64,000 nt of DNA from CAKZQX01 sp034436755 (GTDB lineage Bacteria; Chloroflexota; Chloroflexia; Chloroflexales; Chloroflexaceae): contig DAOTVB010000174.1 in assembly GCA_034436755.1 (NCBI GenBank), positions 10,538 through 74,537 of the forward strand, in the 5' to 3' direction. Within the stretch, counting starts at the first letter, position 1, and each line of letters starts with the position of its first letter. Made by a program: the position numbers and the translations under genes. Under the pieces are notes generated by a model, which was given only the letters and a program-made list of their open reading frames with translations, had not been told where the DNA came from and searched no databases. Below, in pieces: positions 17,642-27,392 of the stretch.

Positions 17642-19585
17642 ATGACCTTCTCCATATGCATCATCGGAATTGACGGTAGTGGGAAAAGCACGATTACCAC
17701 CACCCTGGCAGATCTGGCGACCGCCGCGCTGAGTGTGACGGTGGGCACGGTTGGGGATCGCTTCGCCTGCAAACGCCCCACGGAAGATCTGGCCCGCCCG
17801 GGATTTACCCCCGACGGCACACCGCTTGCTGCGCACCTGGGTCGCCTGCTGCGGCGGGGCGCAAAGGCGGCGACCGGTTCGCGCCGGCTCTATCCACCGC
17901 TGAAGCTGGGACAACTGGCCCTGCAGGAGCGGACTGCGCGCTGGCTGGTCAACCGCTATCAGCCGGATCTGCTGGTCTGCGATGGTAGCCTGCTGCTCTC
18001 GGCGGCGGGGCGGGCGATCAACTATGCCGATCCAATCTCCCCATCCGAGGCGACAACGACACTTGAACCGGCGCAGTTGATCGAGGCGCTCTATGCCTAT
18101 GTTGCGGAAGACCAGCCGCTGCCCGCAACAGTGGGGCGGTCCTGGCGCGGGTTGACTGCGATGCGCCGGTTGTACCAACTCGATCAGCGCTTCGGTCTGG
18201 GGTTGCTGCAACTCCCCGATGTGCTGATCTTCCTGGATATTGCGCCGGCGGTAGCGCTGGAGCGGCTACAGGCGCGTGGCGACCGGCTCGACCCGCATGA
18301 GAATCTATCCGACATGGCGCAGGCCCGGGCGATGTACCAGGGTGTGGTTGAGTTCTTCCGGCGGCGGCGCGGGGAAGCAGCCGCGCTGGTGCTTGATGTC
18401 AGCGCACGTTCCGTTGCGGAGACGATCCCGCCAATCCTTGACTTTCTGCAGCCATTGCTGCCGGTTCGTCCAGTCGTACAACAGCCCCGGGAGCGCCTGG
18501 GAAGCGGCGGCACTGCGCTGACACGCCGGGCCGACATGCTCAAAAAAGCGCTCGCGCCACGCTACCTGCTGCGCTACCTGCTGCCCAACCTGCATCGGGG
18601 GAGCCTGCAGGAGTTGACCTTTCCGCTATCGCAACCGGGACGGCAACTGCTGCACGCGGGCTACTCCGCCGAGGTGATGCAGGATATCTATCTGCCGGGA
18701 GCACGACGGGGGCTCTTTGCGCGCGCCTTCCAGAACTACCCGCTGCATCGAGCCGTGTATGACCGGCTGCAGATCCTCGACCGGCAGGTGGAACAGGAGT
18801 TGCACCGGCACCTGGAGGCACCGGACGCCGGCAACATCAAGGTGTGTACCGCGCCCAGCGGATATGCACTCGATCTACGCCGGCCACTGGCGCGCCTTGC
18901 CGCCGCTTATCCACAACGCCGCCTGCCGCTGCATGTGCTGGCCGCCGATCTTGATCCCGACGGGCGGATCGAGGCGGCGGTAACGCAGGCCTGTCGTGCC
19001 GCGAACCTTCACCTGGACTTCGTCCGGGGCGATTTGACAACCGGCACACTGCGGGAGCGGCTGGTGCAGGGCGGTCCCTACGCCATGGTGTTGTTTGTGG
19101 GCTTATCCAGTTGGATTGCCCGGCCCGACCTGCTGCGCCACCTGCAACTGATCCACGAGCGCCTGCCGGCATCCGGCGGCCTGCTCCTGACCGACTGCTT
19201 TACCCCCCACGCCTACGCGCTGTCGGGGAAGTATATGGGCTACCAGGCCAACTACTACACACCTCAGGAATTCACCCGCATTCTGGCCTACTGCGGCTTC
19301 GATCTCGCTGCGATGACCTGGGAGAGCGGCCGCGATGGGATCAACCATGTTGTCGCTGCGCGCGTCCCGCCACGCCAGTTGCAGTTGGAGCGGATGCACG
19401 GGCGCATGCAATTGAGCGCGTGGAACAGCAGTTGCGGACGTAACCCTTGCCGTGCCGTTACTCGGCCGCCAATACCGCATCTACAGCTACCGCGAAGCCG
19501 GGCAGCAGCAGTGAAGTCGCTGTCTCACCGCGTCGGAACAGGCCATGCTCGCGGTAGCTGTTGTCCGCCGGCGTCAAAACGGTGA
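17642..19585 (+). CDS. Fusion of a thymidylate-kinase-like P-loop kinase and a SAM-dependent methyltransferase
   Basis: Up to 647 aa. Residues 1-280 are a nucleoside/nucleotide kinase-like domain: SICIIGIDGSGKSTI (Walker A), VCDGSLLLSAAGRAINY, FLDIAPAVALERLQARGDR (lid with Arg). Residues about 300-590 look like a class I methyltransferase of the kind often fused to lipid or hydrolase genes. They include an APSGYALDL loop in the SAM-binding position, an acidic HVLAADLDPDG strand end and GGLLLTDCFTPHAY. ATG at 17642 has GGAGGAAACC directly before it. The substrate is unknown; the neighbouring DAGK-like gene suggests lipid or head-group modification. The last 40 residues (after about 19400) look non-native and run into the antisense of a Uma2 relic. 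A +1-frame tail ending ERVEQQLRT at 19443 may be the original C-terminus, implying a frameshift. Confidence 0.7.
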   Translation: MTFSICIIGIDGSGKSTITTTLADLATAALSVTVGTVGDRFACKRPTEDLARPGFTPDGTPLAAHLGRLLRRGAKAATGSRRLYPPLKLGQLALQERTARWLVNRYQPDLLVCDGSLLLSAAGRAINYADPISPSEATTTLEPAQLIEALYAYVAEDQPLPATVGRSWRGLTAMRRLYQLDQRFGLGLLQLPDVLIFLDIAPAVALERLQARGDRLDPHENLSDMAQARAMYQGVVEFFRRRRGEAAALVLDVSARSVAETIPPILDFLQPLLPVRPVVQQPRERLGSGGTALTRRADMLKKALAPRYLLRYLLPNLHRGSLQELTFPLSQPGRQLLHAGYSAEVMQDIYLPGARRGLFARAFQNYPLHRAVYDRLQILDRQVEQELHRHLEAPDAGNIKVCTAPSGYALDLRRPLARLAAAYPQRRLPLHVLAADLDPDGRIEAAVTQACRAANLHLDFVRGDLTTGTLRERLVQGGPYAMVLFVGLSSWIARPDLLRHLQLIHERLPASGGLLLTDCFTPHAYALSGKYMGYQANYYTPQEFTRILAYCGFDLAAMTWESGRDGINHVVAARVPPRQLQLERMHGRMQLSAWNSSCGRNPCRAVTRPPIPHLQLPRSRAAAVKSLSHRVGTGHARGSCCPPASKR

Positions 19586-19760
19586 TCGCTGCCGCTTCCG
19601 AATTGACGATCCAGTATTCCGGGATGCCGGCCTCGGCATAGTCTGCGCGCTTGACCCGCGTATCACGTTCGGGGTTATCCGGACTGACGATCTCCACCAC
19701 CAGATCCGCGCCCGGCCAGTAGCGATGCTGGCGGCGCGGATCATGAGCATCGCGTACCAC
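19458..19760 (-). pseudogene. Truncated Uma2-family endonuclease (C-terminal half)
   Basis: About 100 codons match the C-terminal half of Uma2 (DUF820) proteins, PD-(D/E)XK-like nucleases of unknown role: GADLVVEIVSPDNPERDTR with the catalytic-core Glu, then KRADYAEAGIPEYWIV. The N-terminal half of about 90 residues is missing and the 5' side is a GTTCT-rich repeat. This is a relic, not a working gene. It overlaps the tail of the kinase/methyltransferase gene on the other strand. Confidence 0.75.
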
Positions 19761-19883
19761 ACGCTGTGTTCTCTGTTTCTTTGTTCTTTGTTCTCTGCAT
19801 CAACGGAACTCTTTCCAGCCCGGCAGCGTCTCTACGGTAGGCAAGAAGAATGCGCAATGTTGGATATCTGGAAGGAGCATACC

Positions 19884-21203
19884 GTGACAATCCTACTCTC
19901 TACCCGGCGTTTCGCGGCCGTCGCCCTGCTGCTGATCGGCGTGTTGCTGGTGACCAGCGGTTGTGGTGGCCCGGTTGAAGCCGGTGTTGTCCAGTCGGAG
20001 CAGCCGCGCGAGGAGACGCCCGAGGTTGCGCCGGAAACCATGACCACCCTGGTTGACGCGAACACGCAGTTTGCCTTCGATCTCTACCAGGGGCTGCGTG
20101 AAGGTGATGCGGGCAACCTGTTCTACTCACCCTACAGCATCTCGCTGGCGCTGGCGCTGACCTATGCCGGCGCGGAGGGTGCCACCGCGCAGCAGATGGC
20201 GGAGACGCTGCACTTTACGCTGCCGGAGGAGCAACTGCATCCGGCCTTTAACGCGCTTGACCAGGAACTGGAGGCGCGCAACCCCACGACCAAGGAAACC
20301 GAAGATTCGGAGGAGACCGCCTTCAAGCTGCGGATCGCCAATGCCATCTGGGGGCAGGCGGGCTACACCTTCCGCGACGAGTTTCTGGACACCCTGGCTG
20401 CGAACTATGGCTCCGGGCTACGCACATTGGACTTTCAGAGCGCGCCGGAGGCTTCCCGCGAAACGATCAACGGCTGGGTGAACGAGCAGACTGAGGGCCG
20501 CATCACCGATCTGCTGCCGTCCGGCACCATTGACGCATTTACCCGGATGGTGTTGACCAATGCGATCTACTTTAATGCCGCCTGGGTTGATCCGTTTGAG
20601 GCCGAGGCCACCCGCGATGATACCTTTAACCTGCTGGATGGCAGCCAGATCACCGTGCCGATGATGTTCCAGCGCGAGGAGTTTCGCTACACCGAAGGGG
20701 CAAACTACCAGGCGGTGGAACTGCCCTACAAGCAGGGCTTCGCGATGGTCATCCTGCTGCCGCAGGCCGGGCAATTTCCCCAGTTTGAGGAGACGCTGGA
20801 TGCCGCACAGGTGCAGGCTGTCGTAGGGGAAATGGCTGCGCGCGAGGTGATCCTCTCCATGCCCAAATTTGAGTTCGAGGGCACCAGCTTCAGCCTGAAG
20901 CGCATGCTGACCGCGATGGGCATGACCGACGCCTTCAACCCGGATGCCGCTAACTTCTCTGGGATGGATGACACACGTAATCTGTTTATCAGCGATCTGC
21001 TGCACCAGGCATCAATAACCGTAGACGAGGCGGGCACCGAGGCCGCTGCCGCCACCGCCGCTGTCGTCGGCGTCACCAGTGCCATGCCCCCGGAAGATGA
21101 GCCGGTCGAGATGACGATTGACCGCCCCTTTGTCTTCATGATCCGCGATACGAACACCGGTGCGGTGTTGTTTATCGGGCGGGTGATGAATCCGACGGGG
21201 TAA
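19884..21203 (+). CDS. Lipoprotein serpin (inhibitory-type)
   Basis: 439-aa serine protease inhibitor of the serpin superfamily, predicted to be a lipoprotein. The start is GTG at 19884, because GGAAGGAG precedes it and the signal sequence with lipobox LLVTSGC follows; longer frames lack these. Typical features are FYSPYSISLALALTYAGAEG near the N-terminus, TNAIYFNAAW, KGFAMVILLPQ and the C-terminal signature RPFVFMIRDTNTGAVLFIGR. The hinge DEAGTEAAAATAAVVGV fits inhibitory serpins (small residues P12-P9). Counting from it places P1 near the Thr-Ser of VGVTSAMPP, so elastase- or subtilisin-like targets are more likely than trypsin-like ones. Anchored outside the cell, it could protect the cell from its own proteases or those of competitors. 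Confidence 0.92.
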   Translation: MTILLSTRRFAAVALLLIGVLLVTSGCGGPVEAGVVQSEQPREETPEVAPETMTTLVDANTQFAFDLYQGLREGDAGNLFYSPYSISLALALTYAGAEGATAQQMAETLHFTLPEEQLHPAFNALDQELEARNPTTKETEDSEETAFKLRIANAIWGQAGYTFRDEFLDTLAANYGSGLRTLDFQSAPEASRETINGWVNEQTEGRITDLLPSGTIDAFTRMVLTNAIYFNAAWVDPFEAEATRDDTFNLLDGSQITVPMMFQREEFRYTEGANYQAVELPYKQGFAMVILLPQAGQFPQFEETLDAAQVQAVVGEMAAREVILSMPKFEFEGTSFSLKRMLTAMGMTDAFNPDAANFSGMDDTRNLFISDLLHQASITVDEAGTEAAAATAAVVGVTSAMPPEDEPVEMTIDRPFVFMIRDTNTGAVLFIGRVMNPTG

Positions 21204-21313
21204 TGCCGTAAAGAGGGGTGTAAAAACATACGTGTAAAAAGCGGCATCTCGCTGATGCATGCCATTGTGAAGCCATAGGAATCAGAATTACAGGCAACGG
21301 TAACTCAAACAAG

Positions 21314-21440
21314 TAATACCGATTTGTTATCATAGCCACCGAGAACACTGAGCACGCAGAGATGATACACAGGAACGTGCCACCGTTGCGCCCGTTGCGC
21401 TCGTTCTCGTTGATTGCTGGTTTGATGGCACATTGGTATA
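21314..21440. repeat. Dispersed ~125-bp repeat, copy 1
   Basis: Starts near TAATACCGATTTGTTATCAT and ends near GGCACATTGGTATA. The reverse complement of 59204-59330 matches it closely throughout, and a decayed third copy lies at 48848-48956. No reading frame is conserved. Confidence 0.8.
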
Positions 21441-21599
21441 AGTCACACCAGGGGGTCAGTCCACCAGGGTGGCGGTGATCTCGCCCGCCGGCAGTCTCAG
21501 CCCCGCGCCACCTCTGCGCGCTGGGCGAGACTGGGGTCTGGGAGCCGCCCCCTGCCGATGATCTGGGCCACGCGAAAAGTCGTATGTATGCGTATGACA

Positions 21600-21963
21600 A
21601 AATGCCCCCTGGTGCCCTACATGTGAGAGAGTGGCGTTCAGCCCGGATGGCCGTATTCTGGCCTCGGCATCCCATGACCGAACGGTGCGCCTGTGGGATG
21701 CTACCGATGGCACCCTACTCTACACCCTGGAGGGCCATACTGACGATGTCTCCAGCATCGTGTTCAGCGCGGATGGGAGCACTCTGATCTCCGGCGCATG
21801 GGACGATACGGTGCGCTTGTGGGATGTGCGCGACGGCACCCTGCTGCATATGCTGGAAGATACGTCAGGCTCCGTCTACGATGTGGCATTGAGTCCGGAT
21901 GGGACGCGGCTTGCTACAGCGCTCCATGATGGGGTATGGCTATGGCGTACCCCTACAGAGTGA
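21600..21963 (+). pseudogene. WD40-repeat gene fragment
   Basis: Encodes about three WD40 blades in one frame: VAFSPDGRILASASHDRTVR, then LWDATDGTLLYTLEGHTDDV, then a third starting VALSPDGTRL. The first blade is preceded by a frameshifted HVRE. No start codon, signal peptide or ATPase domain precedes it, and after the stop the sequence continues in another frame with LLLPLLVNG. It is a remnant of a longer WD40 protein, comparable to the relics at 26546-26884 and 30153-30494. Confidence 0.75.
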
Positions 21964-22165
21964 AGCGGGTCTGCTCCTCCCACTGCTGGTAAATGGCCTA
22001 CTTGCTGCACCATCGACAGGCGAGAGCACCCGCGCCCGGATCAGGCGCGCACCTGTCGCAAAGGTGAGAGCACGAGGTGCCTGTGGTTTCGTACGTAGAA
22101 GTTGTAGATTGCTGTGAATGTTTTCTGGTATCCTTCATATACCTATCCCAGCAGGAGGTAGCGAT

Positions 22166-25100
22166 ATGGATTGAACTGTTCGCTGTATAGCTTGCGCGCG
22201 CTGTGTTCGACTGTTGCTGGTATTGCTGTTCATTGCTGGAAACATTGCGCTCCACAATATGTCGCTTGCGCAGACACCCACATCCATCATCTATGTGCGG
22301 CCCGCTGCAACCGGCGCGGGTGATGGCTCTTCGTGGAATGACGCCACCACCCTGCAAGATGCGCTCGCCACAGCTACAAGCGGTGCGGAAATCCGGGTCG
22401 CGGCGGGCGTATATAGCCCTGGCTCCGATTCCCGTGACGCCTTCACGCTGGTCGAAGGGGTGGCGGTGTATGGCGGCTTTGCAGGCACCGAGACAGACCG
22501 CAGCCAGCGCGACCCGGCAACCAACCTGACGGTGCTGAGCGGCGATATCGACAACGACGACACCAACAAAACCAATGGCATCACCCCGACCGGCGGGGAT
22601 ATTGTGGGCACCAACAACCAGGGTAGTCGGGGGTTTGTCGTCTTCCCTGCCAACGCCAGCGCCGCAACGGTGCTCGACGGCGTGACCATCACGGCGGGCC
22701 AGTCTCCGCGCATCGCTGAGTACGGGGGCGCGATCACGATCTCCGACGGCAACGCCACGCTCACCAACATTCGCCTGATTGGCAACGCTTCCCCAAGTGG
22801 TGGCGGCGGCGGCATATCGATCCGGGGCGGCAGTCCGACATTGACAGACCTCACCTTCGAGGGCAACCTGACGGATGGGAGGTTCCGGACGGGCGGTGGC
22901 CTGCTGATTACGGACGGCAACCCGTCGCTCACGGGCCTCCAGTTCAGCAACAATCAGGCACCAAACGGCGGCGGCATCGGCATCGAGGGCGGCACCCCGA
23001 CCATCGAAAATACGCGGTTCCTCAACAATACCGCAGACCAGCGAGGCGGCGGTCTGTCTATTTCCGATGAGGCAAGCCCCACCCTGCGCGACCTGACCTT
23101 CGAGGGCAACCAGGCCCGCGACGGTGGCGGGATGGCAATTTCGGGTGGCACCCCGACCGTGGAAAGTACGCGCTTCCTCAACAACACCGCAGAGCGCGAG
23201 GGCGGCGGGCTATTTGTTCGCGCAGCAAACCCCACCCTGAGTGACCTGACCTTCGAGGGCAATCTGTCCGAGATGCACGGCGGCGGGATGTATGTCAACG
23301 ACAGCACGCTGACTTTGACTGATGTCCTGTTCCAGAACAACGACGCACGCAGCAGGACACAGACGGGCGAGGGCGGCGGCCTGTACATCACCAGCATTTC
23401 CGGCGAGAGCGATGTGACTATTACGGGCGGGCGCTTCATCGAAAACCGGGTCGCGCTCCGGGGAGCCGGTATCCATGCAGAGCGGAGCACACTCACCGCC
23501 ACAGATGTGCAGTTCATTGGCAACGACCAGAGCACCAGTCCATCTGGGCGCGGGGGACGCACCGGTGGCGGCATGACGGCAGAGGATACAGCGCTGACGC
23601 TGACCAATGCGCTCTTCAGTGGCAACAATTCGGATTTTAGCGCCGTTGACATCTCTGATAGCGCCGAGTTGTACACCTCCCCGGATCCGCGCACTTTCCT
23701 CACCAACGTGAGCATCGTCGGCAACACTGGTACCGCGCTGAATTGCACATCTTGCCGCATGCAAGCCACCAACCTGAGCATCGCGGGCAACTACAGCCAG
23801 GCGAACAGCGGTGGCATCGACACCGGCGGGACAGAGGGGCTGGTTGATCTGCGAAACAGCATTGTGTGGGGGAATGAGACGGGCGGCGCGGTATTTATCG
23901 ATCCGAATGTCGCTATCCAGGGTAGTGTGGAATTTATCGCAACCCATACGCTTATTGAAGGGCAGAACCCACCCGGCACCGGCAACCTGGACGGCACCAA
24001 TACAGCAAACGATCCCCGCTTTGTCGCCGCACCCAACCCCTTCGACGCGCCCACCAGAGACGGCGACCTGCGGCTTCAGGAAGGCTCCCCCGCCATTGAT
24101 GCAGGCGACACAGCGCTGATTGCTGCCGCGCCTGCACCGGGCGACACCATCGACCTGGCAGGCAACGCCCGCGTCGCGGATGGCACCGTCGATCTGGGGG
24201 CCTACGAGTCGGGCAATCAGCCTGCGCCCGACCCGGAACCGTTTGAAGAACCGATCAGAATGGTAGATAGTGGGCAGAGCCTCACCCCCGGCGGTGATCT
24301 CAGCAGCTCGACGGCGGCGGTGTTGCTTGGTGATGTAGACAACGACAACGATCTGGATGCCATCACCTTCAGCGGTGCATCTGCAACAGGGGCGGTGCAG
24401 CTCTGGCTCAACCAGGGCGGCACTCAGGGCGGCGTCGAAGGTGTCTTTAGCCTGGGGCAGCAGCTCGCCTCCCGCGCCAACCGACGCGGCGCGCTGGGCG
24501 ATATCGACGGCGACGGTGACCTCGACCTGCTGATGCCGCTGTTCGAGGCGGGGGTGCGGGTCTGGCTCAACCAGGGCGGCGCCCAGAATGGCACCCTCGG
24601 CACGTTCGCCGACAACGACGCACCCCTGGGCACCGCCGAGAACGTCTACAATGTCGCCCTGGGTGATCTGGACAATGACGGCGACCCGGATGCCATCTAT
24701 GCGGCGCGGGAAGATACGTTCTTCGCGCGCAACGATGGCGGCACCTTCACCGATGTAGACAGCTTTCCGGTCGGCGCAACCCGCCTGATCCCGGCAGACC
24801 TGGACGGCGACAACGACCTCGACCTGGTGCTCGATAGTGAAAATATAACGGTCCTGCTCAACCAGGCCACCGAAGTCACGTCCTTTACCCCTGGTCAGCG
24901 CATCGACAACCTGAACCGCAATGCTATGACCGTGGGCGATGTGGATGGCGACGGCGACCTCGACATGATCGCGACCGTCGATATCCGACGGGCACGTGTG
25001 TTCCTGAACCAGGGCGGGCAGCAGGGCGGCACTCCGGCCACCTTCGAGCAAGACAATCAGCAGATCACTATCGACGGTTCTCTTCCACCGCTTACGATTG

Positions 25101-26260
25101 CGGCGGGCGACCTGAACAACGATGACGATCTCGACCTGCTGGTAGGCGGGGCACGAATCGGCGGGCCAGACCTGGCCATCTGGCAGAACGACGGCGCGGG
25201 GCTGTTCGCCGCTGGCGAGACGTATCCCGGCATCGGCACGTTCGATCTGGCGCTCGGCGACCTGGACGGCGACGGCGACCTGGATGCCTTCCTGGTGGGC
25301 GCCGGGCCACATCGTATCTTCCTCAACGGCGAAACCGACATTGCGCCGATGCTGCGATTTGGGGTAGACCCGCTGACGGGAGATGGGGGACGCCAATACA
25401 TCTTCTGGTGGGAACGCTTTAACGCCCGCTTGCCGCTGCTGCTCTCACACCCCGTAGACGACCCGCTGACGCTGCGGGTAGACTTCGTACGACAAACTGG
25501 GCTGCTGGAACTTGGAGATCCAGACACCGACAATCCGCAATTTGCACCCGGCGAGACACGCGTTTTCCTCACCGGCTACGAAGATCGCATCAGTGGCGTT
25601 GCGGGCACGATCTGGAATCCCTACCAGGATCCGGAGGAGGACCGGCTTGAGGTGGATATTGTCGCAAGTATCAACCGTGAATCACGCAGTGCGGCGGGCC
25701 TGGACCTGCGCGGGGAGGAGAACCTTCGCATCTCGTTTCAGAACCCCGATGCAGACGCAAGGCGCTGCATCGCGATAGGCTTCCAAATTGTGATTGCGAG
25801 CCTTTTCAACCAGGATCGTGCCGCGCTGGCCCAGGATACGCTAAACCTCGAACTGTACCGCGCGCTGCGCGACGATGTGCTGGCCCAGTCGGAGGCGGGA
25901 CGCTATTATACCGAGGTGTATGCGGATAGTTCGCTCGATATGCTCCAGGTGGCAGGCCAGCAGAGTGGGGTTATCTCGCGCACCCTGGAGACATTGGAAA
26001 CGTGGGAGCCAGCCATGCAAGCCCTGGTCGATGGCGAAGGCGACACGGTGACGATCACACCAGAGATGGTCGAGTCGATGCAGGTGGCCCTGGATGATTA
26101 CAAGACGTTTGGGAGCGCTGATCTGGCAAGCACCATCGCGAGCGCCGAGGCCATCGTCGATCTGGATTCCTATGTGGGCCTGACAATGGACGAGGCACTG
26201 GCCCGCTTTGAGACGATCGAGATCGAACGGACGACCTACCTACCACTCGTGATGCGGTAG
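22166..26260 (+). CDS. Secreted beta-helix / FG-GAP repeat protein with TGA at codon 3
   Basis: Large exoprotein, about 1364 codons. A strong site (GCAGGAGGTAGCGAT) precedes ATG-GAT-TGA, and the same frame continues into a signal peptide (RLLLVLLFIAGNIALHNMSL) and the whole protein. So either codon 3 is a nonsense mutation (TGG to TGA is one step) or translation starts at a weak downstream TTG (22214). Residues about 40-620 form a parallel beta-helix of the polymorphic outer-membrane-protein-like kind (many GGG-x-x-x-x-x-x-x-PT repeats with FxxN). About 640-1030 holds seven calcium-binding-type FG-GAP/VCBS motifs (for example DIDGDGDLDLLMP and DVDGDGDLDMIAT). The C-terminus ends RTTYLPLVMR, the shared tail. 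Probable adhesin or surface-layer-like protein. The long intact frame argues that it is still expressed or was lost very recently. Confidence 0.8.
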
Positions 26261-26366
26261 ATAGGTCCGCTACATAGGGCAATATGAACATCGCTGTAAC
26301 CAGACGCAAAGAAGCGACTTTTGTAGCTGTGACTTAACCCCAATACCTTTCACATACGGCCGGATT

Positions 26367-26436
26367 AGCTCGCGCAAAGCCCTAAAGCCGCGACGTTGAT
26401 GCAGTTCTTGGCGACTTTTGCGCCTTTGCGCGAGCT
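26367..26436. repeat. 70-bp element with perfect 13-bp inverted ends
   Basis: AGCTCGCGCAAAG (26367-26379) and CTTTGCGCGAGCT (26424-26436) are exact reverse complements. The inner CTTTTGCGCCTTTGCG resembles sequence at 39525-39560. MITE- or REP-like. Confidence 0.7.
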
Positions 26437-26452
26437 TCTTTGAACGGTATTG

Positions 26453-26499
26453 GACTTACCCCATAATGTGGCAGTCAGTGCCAAAATATGGGGTAAGTC
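26453..26499. repeat. Perfect 13-bp inverted repeat (hairpin)
   Basis: GACTTACCCCATA (26453-26465) and TATGGGGTAAGTC (26487-26499) are exact reverse complements around a 21-nt loop. It could be a bidirectional terminator-like hairpin or a small repeat. Confidence 0.6.
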
Positions 26500-26545
26500 A
26501 CAGAAAAGTAGCCGTACTCTGTCAGATTGGAGGATTAGAAGTCGA

Positions 26546-26884
26546 ATGAGTCGTGCCACTGGTATCATTTTGGGGGTACTCACAGTGCTCGTCGCCTGGT
26601 TTGCATAGCAGGCGCAGCGCAATACATCCGAGTTGCGCACCCGTCTTCTGACCAGTGATGCCCGTGTCGAACTCCTGACCCACGATACTGACGTGGCTCT
26701 GCAACTGGCGCTGGCTGCGGCGCACAATGACTTCAGCGATTCCACAGTGCAAGCCAGGCTGAACGATGTCGTATCGGCTGCGTCACGTCACGTTTTGCGC
26801 AGCCATACTATTGCGCTCGCTGGTGTCGCGTTCAGTCCGGATGGGAACTATGTGCTGGGTGGAGGCGGGACGCCCAATCGCTGA
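26546..26884 (+). pseudogene. Remnant of a membrane-anchored WD40 protein, in-frame TAG
   Basis: A ribosome site (TTGGAGGATTAG) and ATG at 26546 are followed by a membrane-like segment, GIILGVLTVLVAWFA. An in-frame TAG comes at codon 21, then the frame continues through a helical linker (RLLTSDARVELLTHDTDVAL, then ALAAAHNDFSD) and a single WD blade (GVAFSPDGNYVLGG) before stopping. The linker plus WD40 order is that of the C-terminal half of nSTAND/NB-ARC-WD40 proteins. It is a decayed, truncated copy. Confidence 0.75.
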
Positions 26885-26925
26885 TGTCCGGATTCACCAT
26901 TCAAACTTCATCAGGCGGTTGCACG
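26884..26925. repeat. Isolated outer arm of the palindromic dispersed repeat
   Basis: TGTCCGGATTCACCATTCAA, then ACTTCATCAGGCGG, matches the right outer arm seen in the copies at 16233-16405 and 63113-63385, without the core. It lies directly after the WD40 remnant. Confidence 0.5.
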
Positions 26926-26991
26926 ATCCCTACCTGACGTATTGCCCCCGATGGATAGCCCAGACTCTGAAATGCCCACCGGAGAACCGCA

Positions 26992-27390
26992 TCAATCGCG
27001 TTGCCACCACCGCACCCGCACCAGGGAATATTCAGCTATAACTCCAATACCGACGCCCACGGTATAGCAAACCAGATCACTCCAGAGAAAGCCCGATCCG
27101 AGCAACAGCCGTCCCGGCAGCGTCTGGCGCAACGCAACGATCCAGGGAGCCTGATAAATCTGGCTAAACTCAATCAAAAAAGCTGCAACCAGCGTGATCA
27201 GAGCCACCCGGGTGGTAGCCGCTTGCGGCAGCAATACCCCGACCAGCAGGAAGACCAGCAGCGCCCAGAGGGTATCGCCGCCATAGGTAGCGATCAGGGC
27301 CGGCCGGGGCAGCGCCTCCGCCCGGGATGCCAGACCCAGAATTACCACGACTATTCCGGCTGCCAGGTAGATCAGGCGTGCGCGTTTCAT
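26992..27390 (-). CDS. DUF2809 family membrane protein
   Basis: 132-aa integral membrane protein with four hydrophobic segments (about residues 6-22, 36-57, 62-78 and 105-122). The GGDTLWALLVFLLVG and EFSQIYQAPWI segments, together with the terminal YTVGVGIGVIAEY, are typical of DUF2809; no biochemical role is established. ATG at 27390 is preceded by AGGGGAG, which overlaps the end of the deoxyribosyltransferase gene. The two genes are 2 bp apart and probably co-translated. Confidence 0.8.
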   Translation of the reverse strand: MKRARLIYLAAGIVVVILGLASRAEALPRPALIATYGGDTLWALLVFLLVGVLLPQAATTRVALITLVAAFLIEFSQIYQAPWIVALRQTLPGRLLLGSGFLWSDLVCYTVGVGIGVIAEYSLVRVRWWQRD

Positions 27391-27392
27391 GA

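Noticed and set aside
21456..21713. Minus-strand frame ending GLRLPAGEITATLVD as a gene
   Set aside because: The tail looks protein-like, but the frame is mixed with the WD40 antisense and I cannot match it to any family. At most it is a tiny relic.
22166..22174. TGA recoded as Trp or selenocysteine
   Set aside because: Other genes here use TGA as a normal stop, and no SECIS-like hairpin is evident next to it. A point mutation or alternative start is simpler.
23210..25396. 728-aa minus-strand frame within the FG-GAP exoprotein
   Set aside because: Antisense to conserved FG-GAP and beta-helix repeats. It has no start site and no motif, so it is an open frame caused by high GC.
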